Positions 42,151 through 51,792 of a DNA stretch of 52,745 nucleotides are shown here, in pieces. Within the stretch, counting starts at the first letter, position 1, and every line of letters begins with the position of its first letter. The stretch comes from Gammaproteobacteria bacterium (GTDB taxonomy: Bacteria > Pseudomonadota > Gammaproteobacteria > JASBUN01). The position numbers and the translations under genes were made by a program. Location: contig JASBUN010000063.1 of assembly GCA_030147845.1 (NCBI GenBank), positions 1 through 52,745 on the forward strand, written 5' to 3'. The notes under the pieces are model-generated. The model saw only the letters and a list, made by a program, of their open reading frames with translations, was not told where the DNA came from and ran no database searches.

Positions 42151-44883
42151 TCACGAGCGCGCCGCGGTCGGTACACGCGGGCGCACGTCGATGTGACTTT
42201 GCGGTTTGCCGATATGGTAACCCTGCGCATAGTCGACACCCAGTCGACGCACCATCGTCAGGCATTCTTCGGTCTCGACAAACTCGGCAACCGTCTGCAT
42301 GCCCATACCCTTGGCCACATATACCAGCGCCTTGACGAATAGTTGATCTTCCTTACTGTTTTGAATATCGCGAATGAAGCTGCCGTCAATTTTGATGATA
42401 TCCACCTTGAGATGCTTGAGATACGAGAACGAGGAAAAACCAACACCAAAATCATCCAGCGCAACGCGACATCCCATGCGGCGAATCTGGCCGATAAAGT
42501 CTATTGCACGATTGATATCCTGACACGCCGCGCTCTCGGTAATTTCAAACACGATTCGATCACGTCGCACCGCGGTCGCATCGAGCTCCCGTTTAATGAG
42601 CTTCATCATGGCTGTATCGCCGACCGACAATCCGGATAAATTTATGGAAAACACGACCGGCGGGTCGACCGGCTGCAACGTGGCAAGCGCGCGCAGGGCT
42701 TTACGTACCACCACGGAATCGACCTGATGGATGAGACCAAACTGCTCGGCGGTTGGAATGAAGCTGCCGGGGGTATGCAGTGCACCGTCCGCGGCCGGTA
42801 ATCGCACCAATACTTCATAACGATTTACCGGCTGCGTGCCGGTCGCCACGATAGGCTGATATACGAGCTGAAAAAGATCGTGCTCGAGGGCGTCGTGGAT
42901 ACGCTCCTTCCAAGTGAGTTGCGAACCCATGAGTTGCTGCGCCATATCACGCTCGCTATACAAGTGCGCGCGATTGCGCCCGTCGCGTTTGGCCGCGTAC
43001 ATGGCGGTGTCGGCCTTGGCCAGCAATTCGTTCGGGCTGCTGCCGTGTTCCGGGTAGATGACGATACCGATGCTCGCCGTCGTATTGAGTATCCTGCCGC
43101 CATAGGTCGGATGCAGTTGACTCAGCTGCTTCAAAATTTCGCCGGCACGCCGGCTAGCTTGCGCCGGAGTCGTATTGATCAGCGCAATGACAAACTCGTC
43201 ACCGCTGAGCCGGGCAACCAAATCCACGTTACGCGACAGACGGCGCAACATGCCACCGACCTGCACCACCACCTCGTCACCCGCCGCGTGTCCGGCCGTA
43301 TCGTTGACCAACTTGAAATGATCGAGATCGATCAGCAACAGCGCGCCGCTTTGCCCCTGTCGAGCGGCAATCGCAACCTCACGCGACAAGTCTTCCATGA
43401 AGCGCCTGCGATTTGATAAGCCCGTAAGGTGGTCGCGATTCGCGAGCTGGATCAAGCGCTCTTCGTCGTTTTTTACTTTGGTGATGTCGCGTGCAGTGCC
43501 ACGAAAACCGCGAAATTCGCCTTCCTTACCGTAGGGCATGCCGTTTAGGCGCAAACACAGACGTATGCCGTCTCGATTCGTCACCCAAATTTCTACATCC
43601 TTGAGCGGACGCGTTTCGCCCTGTATGGGTTGTAGCAAAAGCGTAATTTCGCGCATGTTGTCCTGCGGAAACGCATGCGAGAATGTGCGCCCGACCAAAT
43701 CTTCTGCGGGCATGGCCAGTGTTGCAACGACGTTCTGCGACACGTACGAAAATTGCCCCAGATGGTCGGTCTCCCACAGCCAATCGGATGTGCTGTCGGC
43801 AAAATCGTGAAAGCGCTGCCGACTGAGCATCTCTTCCGCCTGCGATGCTTTGAGGCGTTTCAACATATCGTTGAAAGATGCGGCCAATTCACCCAGCTCG
43901 TCTTTGCGCTTAGCATTGATGCTGACATCCAAATCGAGATCACCTTTGCCAATGGCCGTGGTTACGCGCACCAGTGTCTTGAGCGGCTTGGTCAGCCAGC
44001 GACGGCTGATCCAGATTCCCAGCAGCGCCGCCGATAACAGAATAAGTGCGGAAAAATACACGCCCTTGCGCCACAATGCGCGGTACGTATCCCATTGCGC
44101 CGAGGTGGGCGAAGCAAGCAGCACGTTGGCTTGTGTCTCACCGCCGGGGCGGTCCAAGATCGGAAATATGCGCCCATAGTAGGGCTGGCCGTCGACATTG
44201 AAGTGCACCAAGCCATCGGCGGACTGCGACAAGGAGTCAGGCGATTGATCCAGATTGCCGAGTGTCGATCCGTAAATGACATTAGACTGGTACAGTACAA
44301 CGTCGGCGCGCACCAGTTCGCGCATGCGCGCAACGCCACCGGGGGTGATCTCCTTACCCAGCAGCAAGACACCGATATTGCCACCCAACGGACTGCGAAT
44401 CGGCACAGCCACCAAGCGCATCAGTGAATCCAGGATCAGTGCATGGCCAAACGTCGTGTGGCCTTGCTGTTCGGCGCTTCGCACCAAGCGCCGTAACAAC
44501 GGCGAGGACAGGACCTGTGGCGAGCTCAGATGATGTTTGTCAGATACACCGGAGGCGCCGCCGCCGATTCGATAGACCGCCAACAAACCAGCGTCGCTGT
44601 TCACCGCCAGACTACGCAGCACGCCTTTTATAGTCGGCAGGTCGCCGGTCAGCATGGCGGCAAGCAGCGACGAATCGGTACTCACGCGGCGTGCACGCGC
44701 CTCCAACGCCTCAAACCCCTGCTTCTGCGCCTCGACGTAGACGCTGTGCGCACGGCGCAAGTCTGCAGTGGTCTGCTGATAGATGTGGCGACTGATGAGA
44801 AAATAGCCTAGGGTCGCCACGCTGGCCAACACCAGCATTACCAATGTAACCACAAACAGCGTATTTTTTTGCTCGATGTTCAT
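42151..44883 (-). CDS. Membrane-bound PAS–GGDEF–EAL cyclic-di-GMP protein
   Basis: A 910-residue signalling protein. Two membrane segments (FVVTLVMLVLASVATLGYFL near the start and GVYFSALILLSAALLGIWIS) bracket a ~240-residue periplasmic sensor. HAMP (LTKPLKTLVRVTTAIGKGDL), a PAS domain (WLWETDHLGQFSYVSQNVVA), GGDEF (active-site SGDEF in LVARLSGDEFVIALI) and EAL (EVLVR, then VALDDFGVGFSSFSYLKHL) follow. Both catalytic domains retain key residues, so synthase and phosphodiesterase activities are both possible; phosphodiesterase is the more common outcome. The periplasmic cupredoxin gene lies 12 bp upstream on the same strand and may feed the sensor. Confidence 0.93.
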   Translation of the reverse strand: MNIEQKNTLFVVTLVMLVLASVATLGYFLISRHIYQQTTADLRRAHSVYVEAQKQGFEALEARARRVSTDSSLLAAMLTGDLPTIKGVLRSLAVNSDAGLLAVYRIGGGASGVSDKHHLSSPQVLSSPLLRRLVRSAEQQGHTTFGHALILDSLMRLVAVPIRSPLGGNIGVLLLGKEITPGGVARMRELVRADVVLYQSNVIYGSTLGNLDQSPDSLSQSADGLVHFNVDGQPYYGRIFPILDRPGGETQANVLLASPTSAQWDTYRALWRKGVYFSALILLSAALLGIWISRRWLTKPLKTLVRVTTAIGKGDLDLDVSINAKRKDELGELAASFNDMLKRLKASQAEEMLSRQRFHDFADSTSDWLWETDHLGQFSYVSQNVVATLAMPAEDLVGRTFSHAFPQDNMREITLLLQPIQGETRPLKDVEIWVTNRDGIRLCLRLNGMPYGKEGEFRGFRGTARDITKVKNDEERLIQLANRDHLTGLSNRRRFMEDLSREVAIAARQGQSGALLLIDLDHFKLVNDTAGHAAGDEVVVQVGGMLRRLSRNVDLVARLSGDEFVIALINTTPAQASRRAGEILKQLSQLHPTYGGRILNTTASIGIVIYPEHGSSPNELLAKADTAMYAAKRDGRNRAHLYSERDMAQQLMGSQLTWKERIHDALEHDLFQLVYQPIVATGTQPVNRYEVLVRLPAADGALHTPGSFIPTAEQFGLIHQVDSVVVRKALRALATLQPVDPPVVFSINLSGLSVGDTAMMKLIKRELDATAVRRDRIVFEITESAACQDINRAIDFIGQIRRMGCRVALDDFGVGFSSFSYLKHLKVDIIKIDGSFIRDIQNSKEDQLFVKALVYVAKGMGMQTVAEFVETEECLTMVRRLGVDYAQGYHIGKPQSHIDVRPRVPTAARS

Positions 44884-44895
44884 TCCGTGACGCCC

Positions 44896-45615
44896 CTAGT
44901 TCCCTGGAAACAATGCCTCGATTTCTGCGTCGCGGGCATCCGCCGCAGCCGGTCGGCTGACCATGGCGCGCCGTACACGAAGATCCACGACAATAGGGGG
45001 CGGTGCCGGGTACGCACGCGTGACCCGCTCGACCGCCGGGCCGCCTACGGTCGCGACGCGAAGTCGCCATCGCCCCGGCGCTAGGTCGGTAAAAACAAAT
45101 CGGCCCGGGCCGGGTAGTGTTTCGTAGTACGGCGTATCGACGACATCGACGCGAGCGTACATGTTGGCAATATCACAGAATATGTTCCAGACCCCGGTTT
45201 GGTCCAGCACAATACTGGCTGTAGCCTCACGGGTACCGGCTTTACCAAGCGCCAAGCTGAACTGGCGGGGACTCAAATGAGAATAGACCCGATGATAGAC
45301 GGGATTCTGGTTGACGAAGGTAAGCCTGTCACCCCGGCGGGCGGTGATCACGGTCGGCCAGAGGCGCTGCTGGCGCACTATGATACGATGATCCGTCGAT
45401 GGTGATGCCGGCACAGCCTGATGGTCGAGCGGAAACGCCGCCACGCTGATTCCGGCCGGCACGGTATCCTTAGCAGGCGCGCCCGTGCCGATATATTGCA
45501 CCTGAACTTCGCCGCGGATATCGGCGGCGCGCGTCGGCGTGCCGACGCATAGTACGCCCGCTAACAGGATCGCCGGCAGACCGGCCCACGTGCTTTTCAG
45601 CGGTAGCATCCGCAT
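44896..45615 (-). CDS. Exported cupredoxin-like protein
   Basis: A 239-residue protein with a signal peptide (LPAILLAGVLCVGTPTRAAD). A cupredoxin-type domain follows: TARRGDRLTFVNQNPVYHRV then SIVLDQTGVWNIFCDIANMY, offering His and Cys as possible copper ligands. A C-terminal β-rich part ending in a short helix (FVFTDLAPGRWRLRVATVGG) resembles carboxypeptidase-regulatory-like domains. The family is sometimes labelled methylamine-utilisation-like. It is probably co-transcribed with the GGDEF-EAL gene 12 bp downstream. The start is uncertain by a few codons (45615 or 45609). Confidence 0.78.
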   Translation of the reverse strand: MRMLPLKSTWAGLPAILLAGVLCVGTPTRAADIRGEVQVQYIGTGAPAKDTVPAGISVAAFPLDHQAVPASPSTDHRIIVRQQRLWPTVITARRGDRLTFVNQNPVYHRVYSHLSPRQFSLALGKAGTREATASIVLDQTGVWNIFCDIANMYARVDVVDTPYYETLPGPGRFVFTDLAPGRWRLRVATVGGPAVERVTRAYPAPPPIVVDLRVRRAMVSRPAAADARDAEIEALFPGN

Positions 45616-45690
45616 GTAGTGACTTGCTCGAACGGTGGCGCGAGTCTTGCTCAGCGCGGAATCCACCCAGACACCAAACGGTGTGAGGCC

Positions 45691-46080
45691 ATGCAGAATA
45701 TCGACCGCTCAACGGATAACCTTGAAGGCCTGCGCCTACGGCTGGCCCGTTTTGCCGCTGAACGCGACTGGGACCGTTTCCATTCACCAAAAAATCTGTC
45801 CATGGCCCTGATTGCCGAAGCTGCGGAATTGGTAGAGCATTTTCAATGGCTTACCGAGCCACAAAGCGCTGCACTGGATGCCGATAAGGCGCGCGCCGTG
45901 GCTTTGGAGCTGGCCGATATTCTCATCTACCTCATCCGTATCGGCGACAAGCTGGGGGTCGACCTGGTCGGCGCCGCCTACCAAAAAATCGAGATCAACG
46001 AACATCGCTATCCGGCCGATAAGGTCCGCGGTAGCGCTCGGCGCGCATCCGAGTATGACGACGGTAGCGCCGGCACGTAG
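45691..46080 (+). CDS. MazG-like nucleotide pyrophosphohydrolase
   Basis: A 129-residue all-α NTP pyrophosphatase of the MazG/RS21-C6 (dCTPase) type. The metal-binding motif is split between LSMALIAEAAELVEHFQWLT (ExxE) and ALELADILIYLIRIGDKLGV (ExxD). The N-terminal LRLRLARFAAERDWDRFHSP and C-terminal KIEINEHRYPADKVRGSA are typical. It would remove non-canonical or excess deoxynucleotides. It is divergent from the cupredoxin gene. The 316 bp after its stop, up to 46397, contain no gene that I can support. Confidence 0.92.
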   Translation: MQNIDRSTDNLEGLRLRLARFAAERDWDRFHSPKNLSMALIAEAAELVEHFQWLTEPQSAALDADKARAVALELADILIYLIRIGDKLGVDLVGAAYQKIEINEHRYPADKVRGSARRASEYDDGSAGT

Positions 46081-46396
46081 CGCGGCGGCGAACGCACTCG
46101 GCTGTTGCGCTACGGTAAGTAGCCGTATGCATGAAGGATAACCCGGCGCCGGCAAAACGCCAGCCGATATCGCGGCGACACCCCGGCGTCGACTGCGGTC
46201 GCCGAACATCCGTCCGGTCAAGGTGTTGATAGCGATAATGGCGTACGGGACGGATTTTTGGCGGATAGCGAAACAATTTCGGCGCGCCGCTAAAGCAATT
46301 CGAGTGACTTCCGCTATTAAATGGTGCGGGAGACGCCGCCGCGCTTGCACGAACGCGCGACCGGCCCGCCAGCCCCCTACCACGGAGCCTAATTTC

Positions 46397-47242
46397 ATGA
46401 CAACCGACGATCACAACGATGCCATGCTTCAGCACCTGCTGGAAGCATGTCCTGCCGGCGTTCTAGCGCTGCACTCGGACGGACGCGTGGGCTGGATCAA
46501 TAGCGCATTGCAACAATTGCTCGGCGTTACCGCCCAAGAACTGGCCGAAGCTGAACCGGGATCGAGCGTCGCCACACGGCTGGCCGGCCTGCTAGCCGAC
46601 GACGACACGATTTGCGTGCGCGACCATACCGGTACCGAACGCCAATTGCGGCATACCCGCGTGTGTACACGTACCGACGCCGGCGACGATAGCGATGCCG
46701 GCGAGGTGCACTATTATCTCGACCAAACCGCCGCTGCTGTCCTGCAATCGGAAAAAATCGCGTTGCAGCAACAGGTCAGCAGTCTCAGCTTAGCCGATCC
46801 GGTCACCGGCCTGATGAGTCAACGGGCGCTAATGATGGTGCTCGAACCGCAGGTGTCGCGCAGCCGTCGTTACAATAACCCGCTATCCATCGTGGTCTTG
46901 GAGGTCGAGGTCACTGCCGCGCCCTCCAATGCGCAAGCCCGCTCGGCGCAGCTGCGCGTGGTCAGCGCATTGTTGAAGGACCAATTACGCTGGGCCGACC
47001 TCATCGGCCTCGATGATCACGGCAATTTTGTACTACTGCTTCCGGAAACCGGCAAGAGCGCCGCCGCCGCACTGGCGACCAAAGTGGCACGCTCACTCGA
47101 GAGCGAGGCGGCGGTACGTTCATTTCATTTCGGCGTCACCGAGTGGAACAAGATCGACAACGCTGCCAGTCTGCTGAACCGCGCTGAAAACGCGCTGACG
47201 CAGGCGCGGGATACCACCGACGCGGCCGTCGTCACCCTCTAA
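46397..47242 (+). CDS. PAS domain plus degenerate GGDEF domain protein
   Basis: A 281-residue protein without membrane segments. The N-terminal ~110 residues form a PAS-like domain (MLQHLLEACPAGVLALHSDG then GWINSALQQLLGVTAQELAE). A coiled linker and a GGDEF-like fold follow (LADPVTGLMSQRALMMVLEP, LRWADLIGLDDHGNFVLLLP). Where active enzymes have GG(D/E)EF this one has DDHGNF, so it should not make cyclic-di-GMP and may bind a ligand or act as a regulator. The ATG at 46397 follows the usual gene spacing. cyaA starts 49 bp downstream on the same strand. Confidence 0.85.
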   Translation: MTTDDHNDAMLQHLLEACPAGVLALHSDGRVGWINSALQQLLGVTAQELAEAEPGSSVATRLAGLLADDDTICVRDHTGTERQLRHTRVCTRTDAGDDSDAGEVHYYLDQTAAAVLQSEKIALQQQVSSLSLADPVTGLMSQRALMMVLEPQVSRSRRYNNPLSIVVLEVEVTAAPSNAQARSAQLRVVSALLKDQLRWADLIGLDDHGNFVLLLPETGKSAAAALATKVARSLESEAAVRSFHFGVTEWNKIDNAASLLNRAENALTQARDTTDAAVVTL

Positions 47243-47291
47243 GTTTCAGTTCTAACTGAAGATTCGGTGCACGTGGCCGATATGCTGGGGT

Positions 47292-50147
47292 ATGACCGAC
47301 GCCAGCAAACTTAACCCCATAACGGGTTCCACACCACTGCACCTAAAGAGCATCTGCCGGCGCTTCACAGCGCTCAACGATGGCCGTCTGGCGCGCATGC
47401 GTGAAGTCTTGCGCGCCGAGCAACGCGGCTTTCTCGATACGCTGGCACTGTTGTTTCACATCAACGAACCGCTACTGCCGGGCTTCGTATCGAAGAAGAC
47501 CCCCGCCGGCATCGCCAATTTTAATCCGAGTTCGCAAGCCGTTGATGCGGCGAGCAAGCTGGCGCGCAAGTTCAGTTACCGACGGCGCGCCCTGCGTACC
47601 TACAGTATTCGCGCCATCTACATGATCGGCAGCAGCGGTACCGTCGCCTACTCGGATAAGAGCGATTTCGACGTCTGGGTCTGCCACGATCCGCAACTCA
47701 ACGAAACGCAACTCGGTTTGCTGCGCGAAAAATGTGCCGGTGTCCGCCTTTGGGCGGCATCCCTGGGTCTTGAGGTCACCTTCTTTCTCATGGATCCTGC
47801 CAGCTTTCGCCGGGGCGAGACCGACGCCTTATCCGAAGATAGTAGCGGCAGCGCACAACATCGATTGTTGCTGGAAGAATTTTATCGTACCGGTCTGTTG
47901 CTGGCCGGGCGCTACCCGGCGTGGTGGCTGGTGCCTCCGGACGCTGAAGCGGAATACGACGCCCATCTCAGCAATCTCGTCAATAAAGGCTACGTCCACG
48001 AACACGAGTTCGTCGATTTCGGCAGCGTCACGCATATCCCGGCCAGCGAGTTCTTCGGTGCGACCTTATGGCAACTGCACAAGGCGCTCGATTCACCGTA
48101 TAAATCGGTTTTAAAGCTGTTGCTGATTGAAGCATATACGACCGAATATCCGCACACGGATCTGCTTTGCGCGCGCTTCAAGCGTGCTGTCTACAATGGC
48201 GAAACCAATATCGACAATCTCGACCCTTATGTACTCATGGTCGAAAAGGTCGAAGAATATCTGGCGCGGCGAGGGGAACAAGAACGCATCAACTTGGCGC
48301 AGCGCTGCTTCTATTTCAAAGTCGGCGAACGCTTGAGCGATCGCTCATCGCGGCATCCGAATCCGCGACGCGACAAAATGCACGAACTGACTCAGCGCTG
48401 GAACTGGGGCCACGATCAACTGCTTGTTCTTGATTCGAGATCGACATGGAAAATTCATCGCGTTTTGGATGAACGCCGCGCGTTGGTGGACGAACTCACG
48501 CGCAGTTACAAAATCGTTTCGGAATTTGCGCACAAACATGCCCGCAATGCCAGCATAAATAGCGCCGACCTGAATCTGCTCGGTCGTCGCCTGTACACCG
48601 CATTTGAACGCAAAGCGGGCAAAGTCGAGATCATCAATCCAGGCATCTCCACCGATCTGACAGAAGAGCATCTCGAGTTTTCCTACGTTGAAGAACACGG
48701 CGTGCAAGGATGGGCATTGTTTCGCGGCGATCACAGCGGCGCCCGGGCGCGCACATCTGCTGCGCTCAAGCGTGCAGCGAGTCTGATCGAGTTGGCGGCG
48801 TGGTGCCATTTCAATCGCATCATTGGGTCACAAACCTTGATAACCCTGGATGCCGGAAGCGCAAGCCTCACATCACGTGAACTGTTGTCGGTCATCGATA
48901 GCTTGCGTCGGCTTTTCCCTAATGGCGGCCTGCCGCAAATCGAAATGGAACAGTTGCGCAAACCGGCGCGGGTAGTGGCCAGCGCGTTGTTTATCAATCT
49001 CGGCGTCGATCCGTTGTCCGAACACACGCGCAATGGCATGCAGCTGACCAGCAACCGCGCCGACGCGCTCAGCTACGGTGGCTTTTGGAAAAATCTGGCG
49101 CTGAGTTTCGACCTGTTACTGGTCACCAGTTGGCACGAAGTGCTGACGTTCCACTATAGCGGTGACCACGCGCAGTTGGAATGCCTCTGCGACTACTTGG
49201 CCTGGGCACCACTATCGCAGGCGATAGCGCCGCTCACCGTACCCGTATACAGCTTTTCGACCGCCCGCGGGATGGCCATTGCACATCGCGTGGAAGAATT
49301 GTTTCGTGATGTAAGCCAAGCATTCTACGAGCGTGCCGGCGGAAGTCATTGCCGCTACGTGCTGTTGGTGGAGCATGACTATTACATTTTGGAAAGCGAA
49401 AATGACGTGCCACGCTATCGGCGCGTCGGCAATGCCTCGGCGCTGCCGGCGGCGCTCGGCGGTGCACAGAATACCTTCAGCCCGGTGGTATTCGACCGCT
49501 ATGCGATGGACGAGTCGCCGCTCGCCCGCATCGTTGAACATAACCGTCGCGATGTGGTGCAGTTGTTTTATTTCGTTGATGCCGGCAGGGCTGATATCTA
49601 CATCGTGGATGAACGCGGTTCGCTGTTTCGGCAAACCGCCGTCTACCACAGCGAAGAGGCCTTGTTGGGCCAGTACCAGAGATTTCTTGAGTCGATTATC
49701 GGCCGCTGCAATGTCGGTGAGCGCTCACCCGACGAAGTGCAGATTTCGCTCGAGGTTGAGTTTTATCGCATGCGCAAAGATCGCACGGGCCAGATTTCGC
49801 TCGAGCGCCGTCGTACTAAACAATTCACCGAAACCGAGTCTGGACGATACATGAGCATACAGGTCATCGGTCTTCCACAGCCCGATGAGCGGACGATGTT
49901 TTCACTCTATTGCGAGGGCAAAGAATTTTCTTCGTTGGAATACGGTGACGGCGTATTTACGCAAGTCGCGCGTTACGTGCTGGGGCGACGGCATAACAAC
50001 ATTCGGTATCCGATCTATATAACCGATGTCGACGTCAATCGTACCGTCTTGGGTGCGGATGCCTCGACCACGTTGCAGACCATACACTATCTCGAGTACA
50101 AAAAGGCGATCGAACAGAAGCTCAATTCGGCGCTTCACCAACTCTAG
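47292..50147 (+). CDS. cyaA: Class I adenylate cyclase
   Basis: A 951-residue class I adenylate cyclase that makes cAMP from ATP for CRP-type control. The N-terminal nucleotidyltransferase domain has the active site in IYMIGSSGTVAYSDKSDFDV, W following, where GS and the DxD-type aspartates bind metal-ATP. The long C-terminal regulatory part includes LRRLFPNGGLPQIEMEQLRK and ends NSALHQL. Length is slightly above the enterobacterial enzyme (~850). Class I cyclases are confined mainly to gammaproteobacteria, which supports the taxonomic reading. No crp gene is in the window. Confidence 0.95.
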   Translation: MTDASKLNPITGSTPLHLKSICRRFTALNDGRLARMREVLRAEQRGFLDTLALLFHINEPLLPGFVSKKTPAGIANFNPSSQAVDAASKLARKFSYRRRALRTYSIRAIYMIGSSGTVAYSDKSDFDVWVCHDPQLNETQLGLLREKCAGVRLWAASLGLEVTFFLMDPASFRRGETDALSEDSSGSAQHRLLLEEFYRTGLLLAGRYPAWWLVPPDAEAEYDAHLSNLVNKGYVHEHEFVDFGSVTHIPASEFFGATLWQLHKALDSPYKSVLKLLLIEAYTTEYPHTDLLCARFKRAVYNGETNIDNLDPYVLMVEKVEEYLARRGEQERINLAQRCFYFKVGERLSDRSSRHPNPRRDKMHELTQRWNWGHDQLLVLDSRSTWKIHRVLDERRALVDELTRSYKIVSEFAHKHARNASINSADLNLLGRRLYTAFERKAGKVEIINPGISTDLTEEHLEFSYVEEHGVQGWALFRGDHSGARARTSAALKRAASLIELAAWCHFNRIIGSQTLITLDAGSASLTSRELLSVIDSLRRLFPNGGLPQIEMEQLRKPARVVASALFINLGVDPLSEHTRNGMQLTSNRADALSYGGFWKNLALSFDLLLVTSWHEVLTFHYSGDHAQLECLCDYLAWAPLSQAIAPLTVPVYSFSTARGMAIAHRVEELFRDVSQAFYERAGGSHCRYVLLVEHDYYILESENDVPRYRRVGNASALPAALGGAQNTFSPVVFDRYAMDESPLARIVEHNRRDVVQLFYFVDAGRADIYIVDERGSLFRQTAVYHSEEALLGQYQRFLESIIGRCNVGERSPDEVQISLEVEFYRMRKDRTGQISLERRRTKQFTETESGRYMSIQVIGLPQPDERTMFSLYCEGKEFSSLEYGDGVFTQVARYVLGRRHNNIRYPIYITDVDVNRTVLGADASTTLQTIHYLEYKKAIEQKLNSALHQL

Positions 50148-50158
50148 TTTCAAGCAGC

Positions 50159-50623
50159 CTATTCGGCATGCCGCACGTCCTCCAAGATTGCGCGGTAATC
50201 ATGTTCCCAGCGTTTAAATATGCCCTGGAGATCCGGCGCCGGAAAGAAGCGACTGAAGCGGCCGGGGTTGGCGCCGACCACCAAGGTCTGATCCCCCTCG
50301 GCGAAGATTGCAAGCTTGAGCGGTAGATATGAAATCAACTCGGGATGGCGCGCAGTAATGCGATGGATTTCGCCGGCCTTACCGAAAAACACGACGCGAT
50401 ACTTGTCGGTCTTGTATCCGGAACGGGTTAGACCGAGGTCTACGCGTTGTACGCGCGACAGCGTATAGCCGTGTGCGCGAATCGCGTTTTGCAATGTCAT
50501 CATGGCTTCCGGAAAGCGCTCCGCCGAACGGATCATCAGTAAATCGCCGGCATGCGCAACCAAGGCACCGCTAAGCAGCGTGATCAATAAAATCCAGCTC
50601 GCCCTACGACTTGGCGGACTCAT
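50159..50623 (-). CDS. Exported DUF302-domain protein
   Basis: A 154-residue protein with a signal peptide (ASWILLITLLSGALVAHAGD) followed by a DUF302-like domain (FPEAMMTLQNAIRAHGYTLS, then RVVFFGKAGEIHRITARHPE and LKLAIFAEGDQTLVVGANPG). The ATG at 50623 overlaps the stop of the upstream cytochrome c–DUF302 gene (ATGA), so the two are coupled. DUF302 proteins recur in sulfur-oxidising bacteria, but no activity is known. It is convergent with cyaA. Confidence 0.82.
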   Translation of the reverse strand: MSPPSRRASWILLITLLSGALVAHAGDLLMIRSAERFPEAMMTLQNAIRAHGYTLSRVQRVDLGLTRSGYKTDKYRVVFFGKAGEIHRITARHPELISYLPLKLAIFAEGDQTLVVGANPGRFSRFFPAPDLQGIFKRWEHDYRAILEDVRHAE

Positions 50624-51675
50624 AAGGTTGACTCTTCGAGTATGTCGCGATACAGATGCGTCATTTTGTCGCAGATTCGATCCAATTCCTCGTTGTTGAA
50701 CAGCGTGCTTAGACGTTTTGGATCGATACTCATGACTTGCACTTTGCCGGCATGCTCGACGATAGTGACACGACACGGCAAGAACAGGCCGACTCTCGGA
50801 TCGATCGTCAGCGCGGTATTGAGCAGCGGAAAATTGCAGAAGTAAACGATGACACGCTTGGTATTTTCAGCGCCCTTCGGCACCAGCCCCTGATCGAAGT
50901 ATTGCACGCGGATAATGCGGAAGTTCTTGCCTGCTGCGGCTTGTTTGACATTCTTCACCGTCTCCTCGAGATTGTACGGCGAATCAAAAATAAGCGCGGC
51001 TGGGCCAGCGGCTGACGCTTTTGGGGTGGTGCTCGTGGCGCTAGCGAAGCTGCGCACATAAGCGACCAGGTCATCTATGTCGCGCGCCGAAAACCCGCGC
51101 TGGCGAAATGACACCATCGGTGTGCCGGCGCGACCGTTGTTCAGCGTCGCTTTGATCATCTGATCCGATGCGGCCGCGAGGAGGCCGGCGTTGCGTAGCG
51201 CCGGTGCGATGATCGGCAGGCTGCGGGGTCGCGAGAAGGTAACACCGGTCCCGCGGCCACCGCTGCCATCGGCGCCATGGCAGGCCGCGCACTGCACCGC
51301 ATAGAGTCGCGCACCGCGTTCGGCGTCACCGCGCACCGGCGCGTTGGAAAAATGCGGCGCGGGCGTCTTCGACCAAGCGCGGATGTAGCGCACGATCGAC
51401 GCCGCCTGTGCGTCGCTGAGTTGGGCGAAAGACGGCATGACGCGCCCGGGCCGACCGTAGCGAATCGTTTTCCGCAAATAGTCGTTGCTGACGCTGTCCA
51501 GGAAGGCGGGTAACGCCAGCGGCACGCCGACACCGCCATGGCCGTCGGCGCCATGGCACACGGCACAGTTTTGCGCGTACAGTCGCGCACCGGTCACGTC
51601 TGTGCCCGCGCGTACCGGCAATACGTACACGGCCGCCAATACCAACATGGTGACCAAACTTGGCAGTGTTTTCAT
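50620..51675 (-). CDS. Two-haem cytochrome c fused to a DUF302 domain
   Basis: A 351-residue periplasmic protein. The signal peptide (SLVTMLVLAAVYVLPVRAGT) is followed by two class I cytochrome c domains. Haem-binding motifs are CAVCH (residues 37–41) and CAACH (about residue 130). Axial methionines are plausible in RPGRVMPSFAQLSDAQAASI and RAGTPMVSFRQRGFSARDID. The C-terminal ~130 residues are a DUF302 domain (LIFDSPYNLEETVKNVKQAA, then FCNFPLLNTALTIDPRVGLF). It should carry electrons in the periplasm, perhaps in sulfur oxidation given soxZ nearby; that is inference. It overlaps the stand-alone DUF302 gene. Confidence 0.9.
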   Translation of the reverse strand: MKTLPSLVTMLVLAAVYVLPVRAGTDVTGARLYAQNCAVCHGADGHGGVGVPLALPAFLDSVSNDYLRKTIRYGRPGRVMPSFAQLSDAQAASIVRYIRAWSKTPAPHFSNAPVRGDAERGARLYAVQCAACHGADGSGGRGTGVTFSRPRSLPIIAPALRNAGLLAAASDQMIKATLNNGRAGTPMVSFRQRGFSARDIDDLVAYVRSFASATSTTPKASAAGPAALIFDSPYNLEETVKNVKQAAAGKNFRIIRVQYFDQGLVPKGAENTKRVIVYFCNFPLLNTALTIDPRVGLFLPCRVTIVEHAGKVQVMSIDPKRLSTLFNNEELDRICDKMTHLYRDILEESTL

Positions 51676-51792
51676 CGCGGCCCCCTGCTCGACTTCAAGG
51701 CAGTCTAAGTGAGCCGCGCGCGCGTCGCATTGATCCGCGTCAATAGGAGCGCAGGGGGAAGGGCGGGCGACAGCCCAGCGGCCAGAAGCCGA

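Noticed and set aside
45784..46398. Minus-strand frame of 204 codons opposite the MazG-like gene
   Set aside because: Antisense to a well-supported gene over half its length, and no motif in the remainder.
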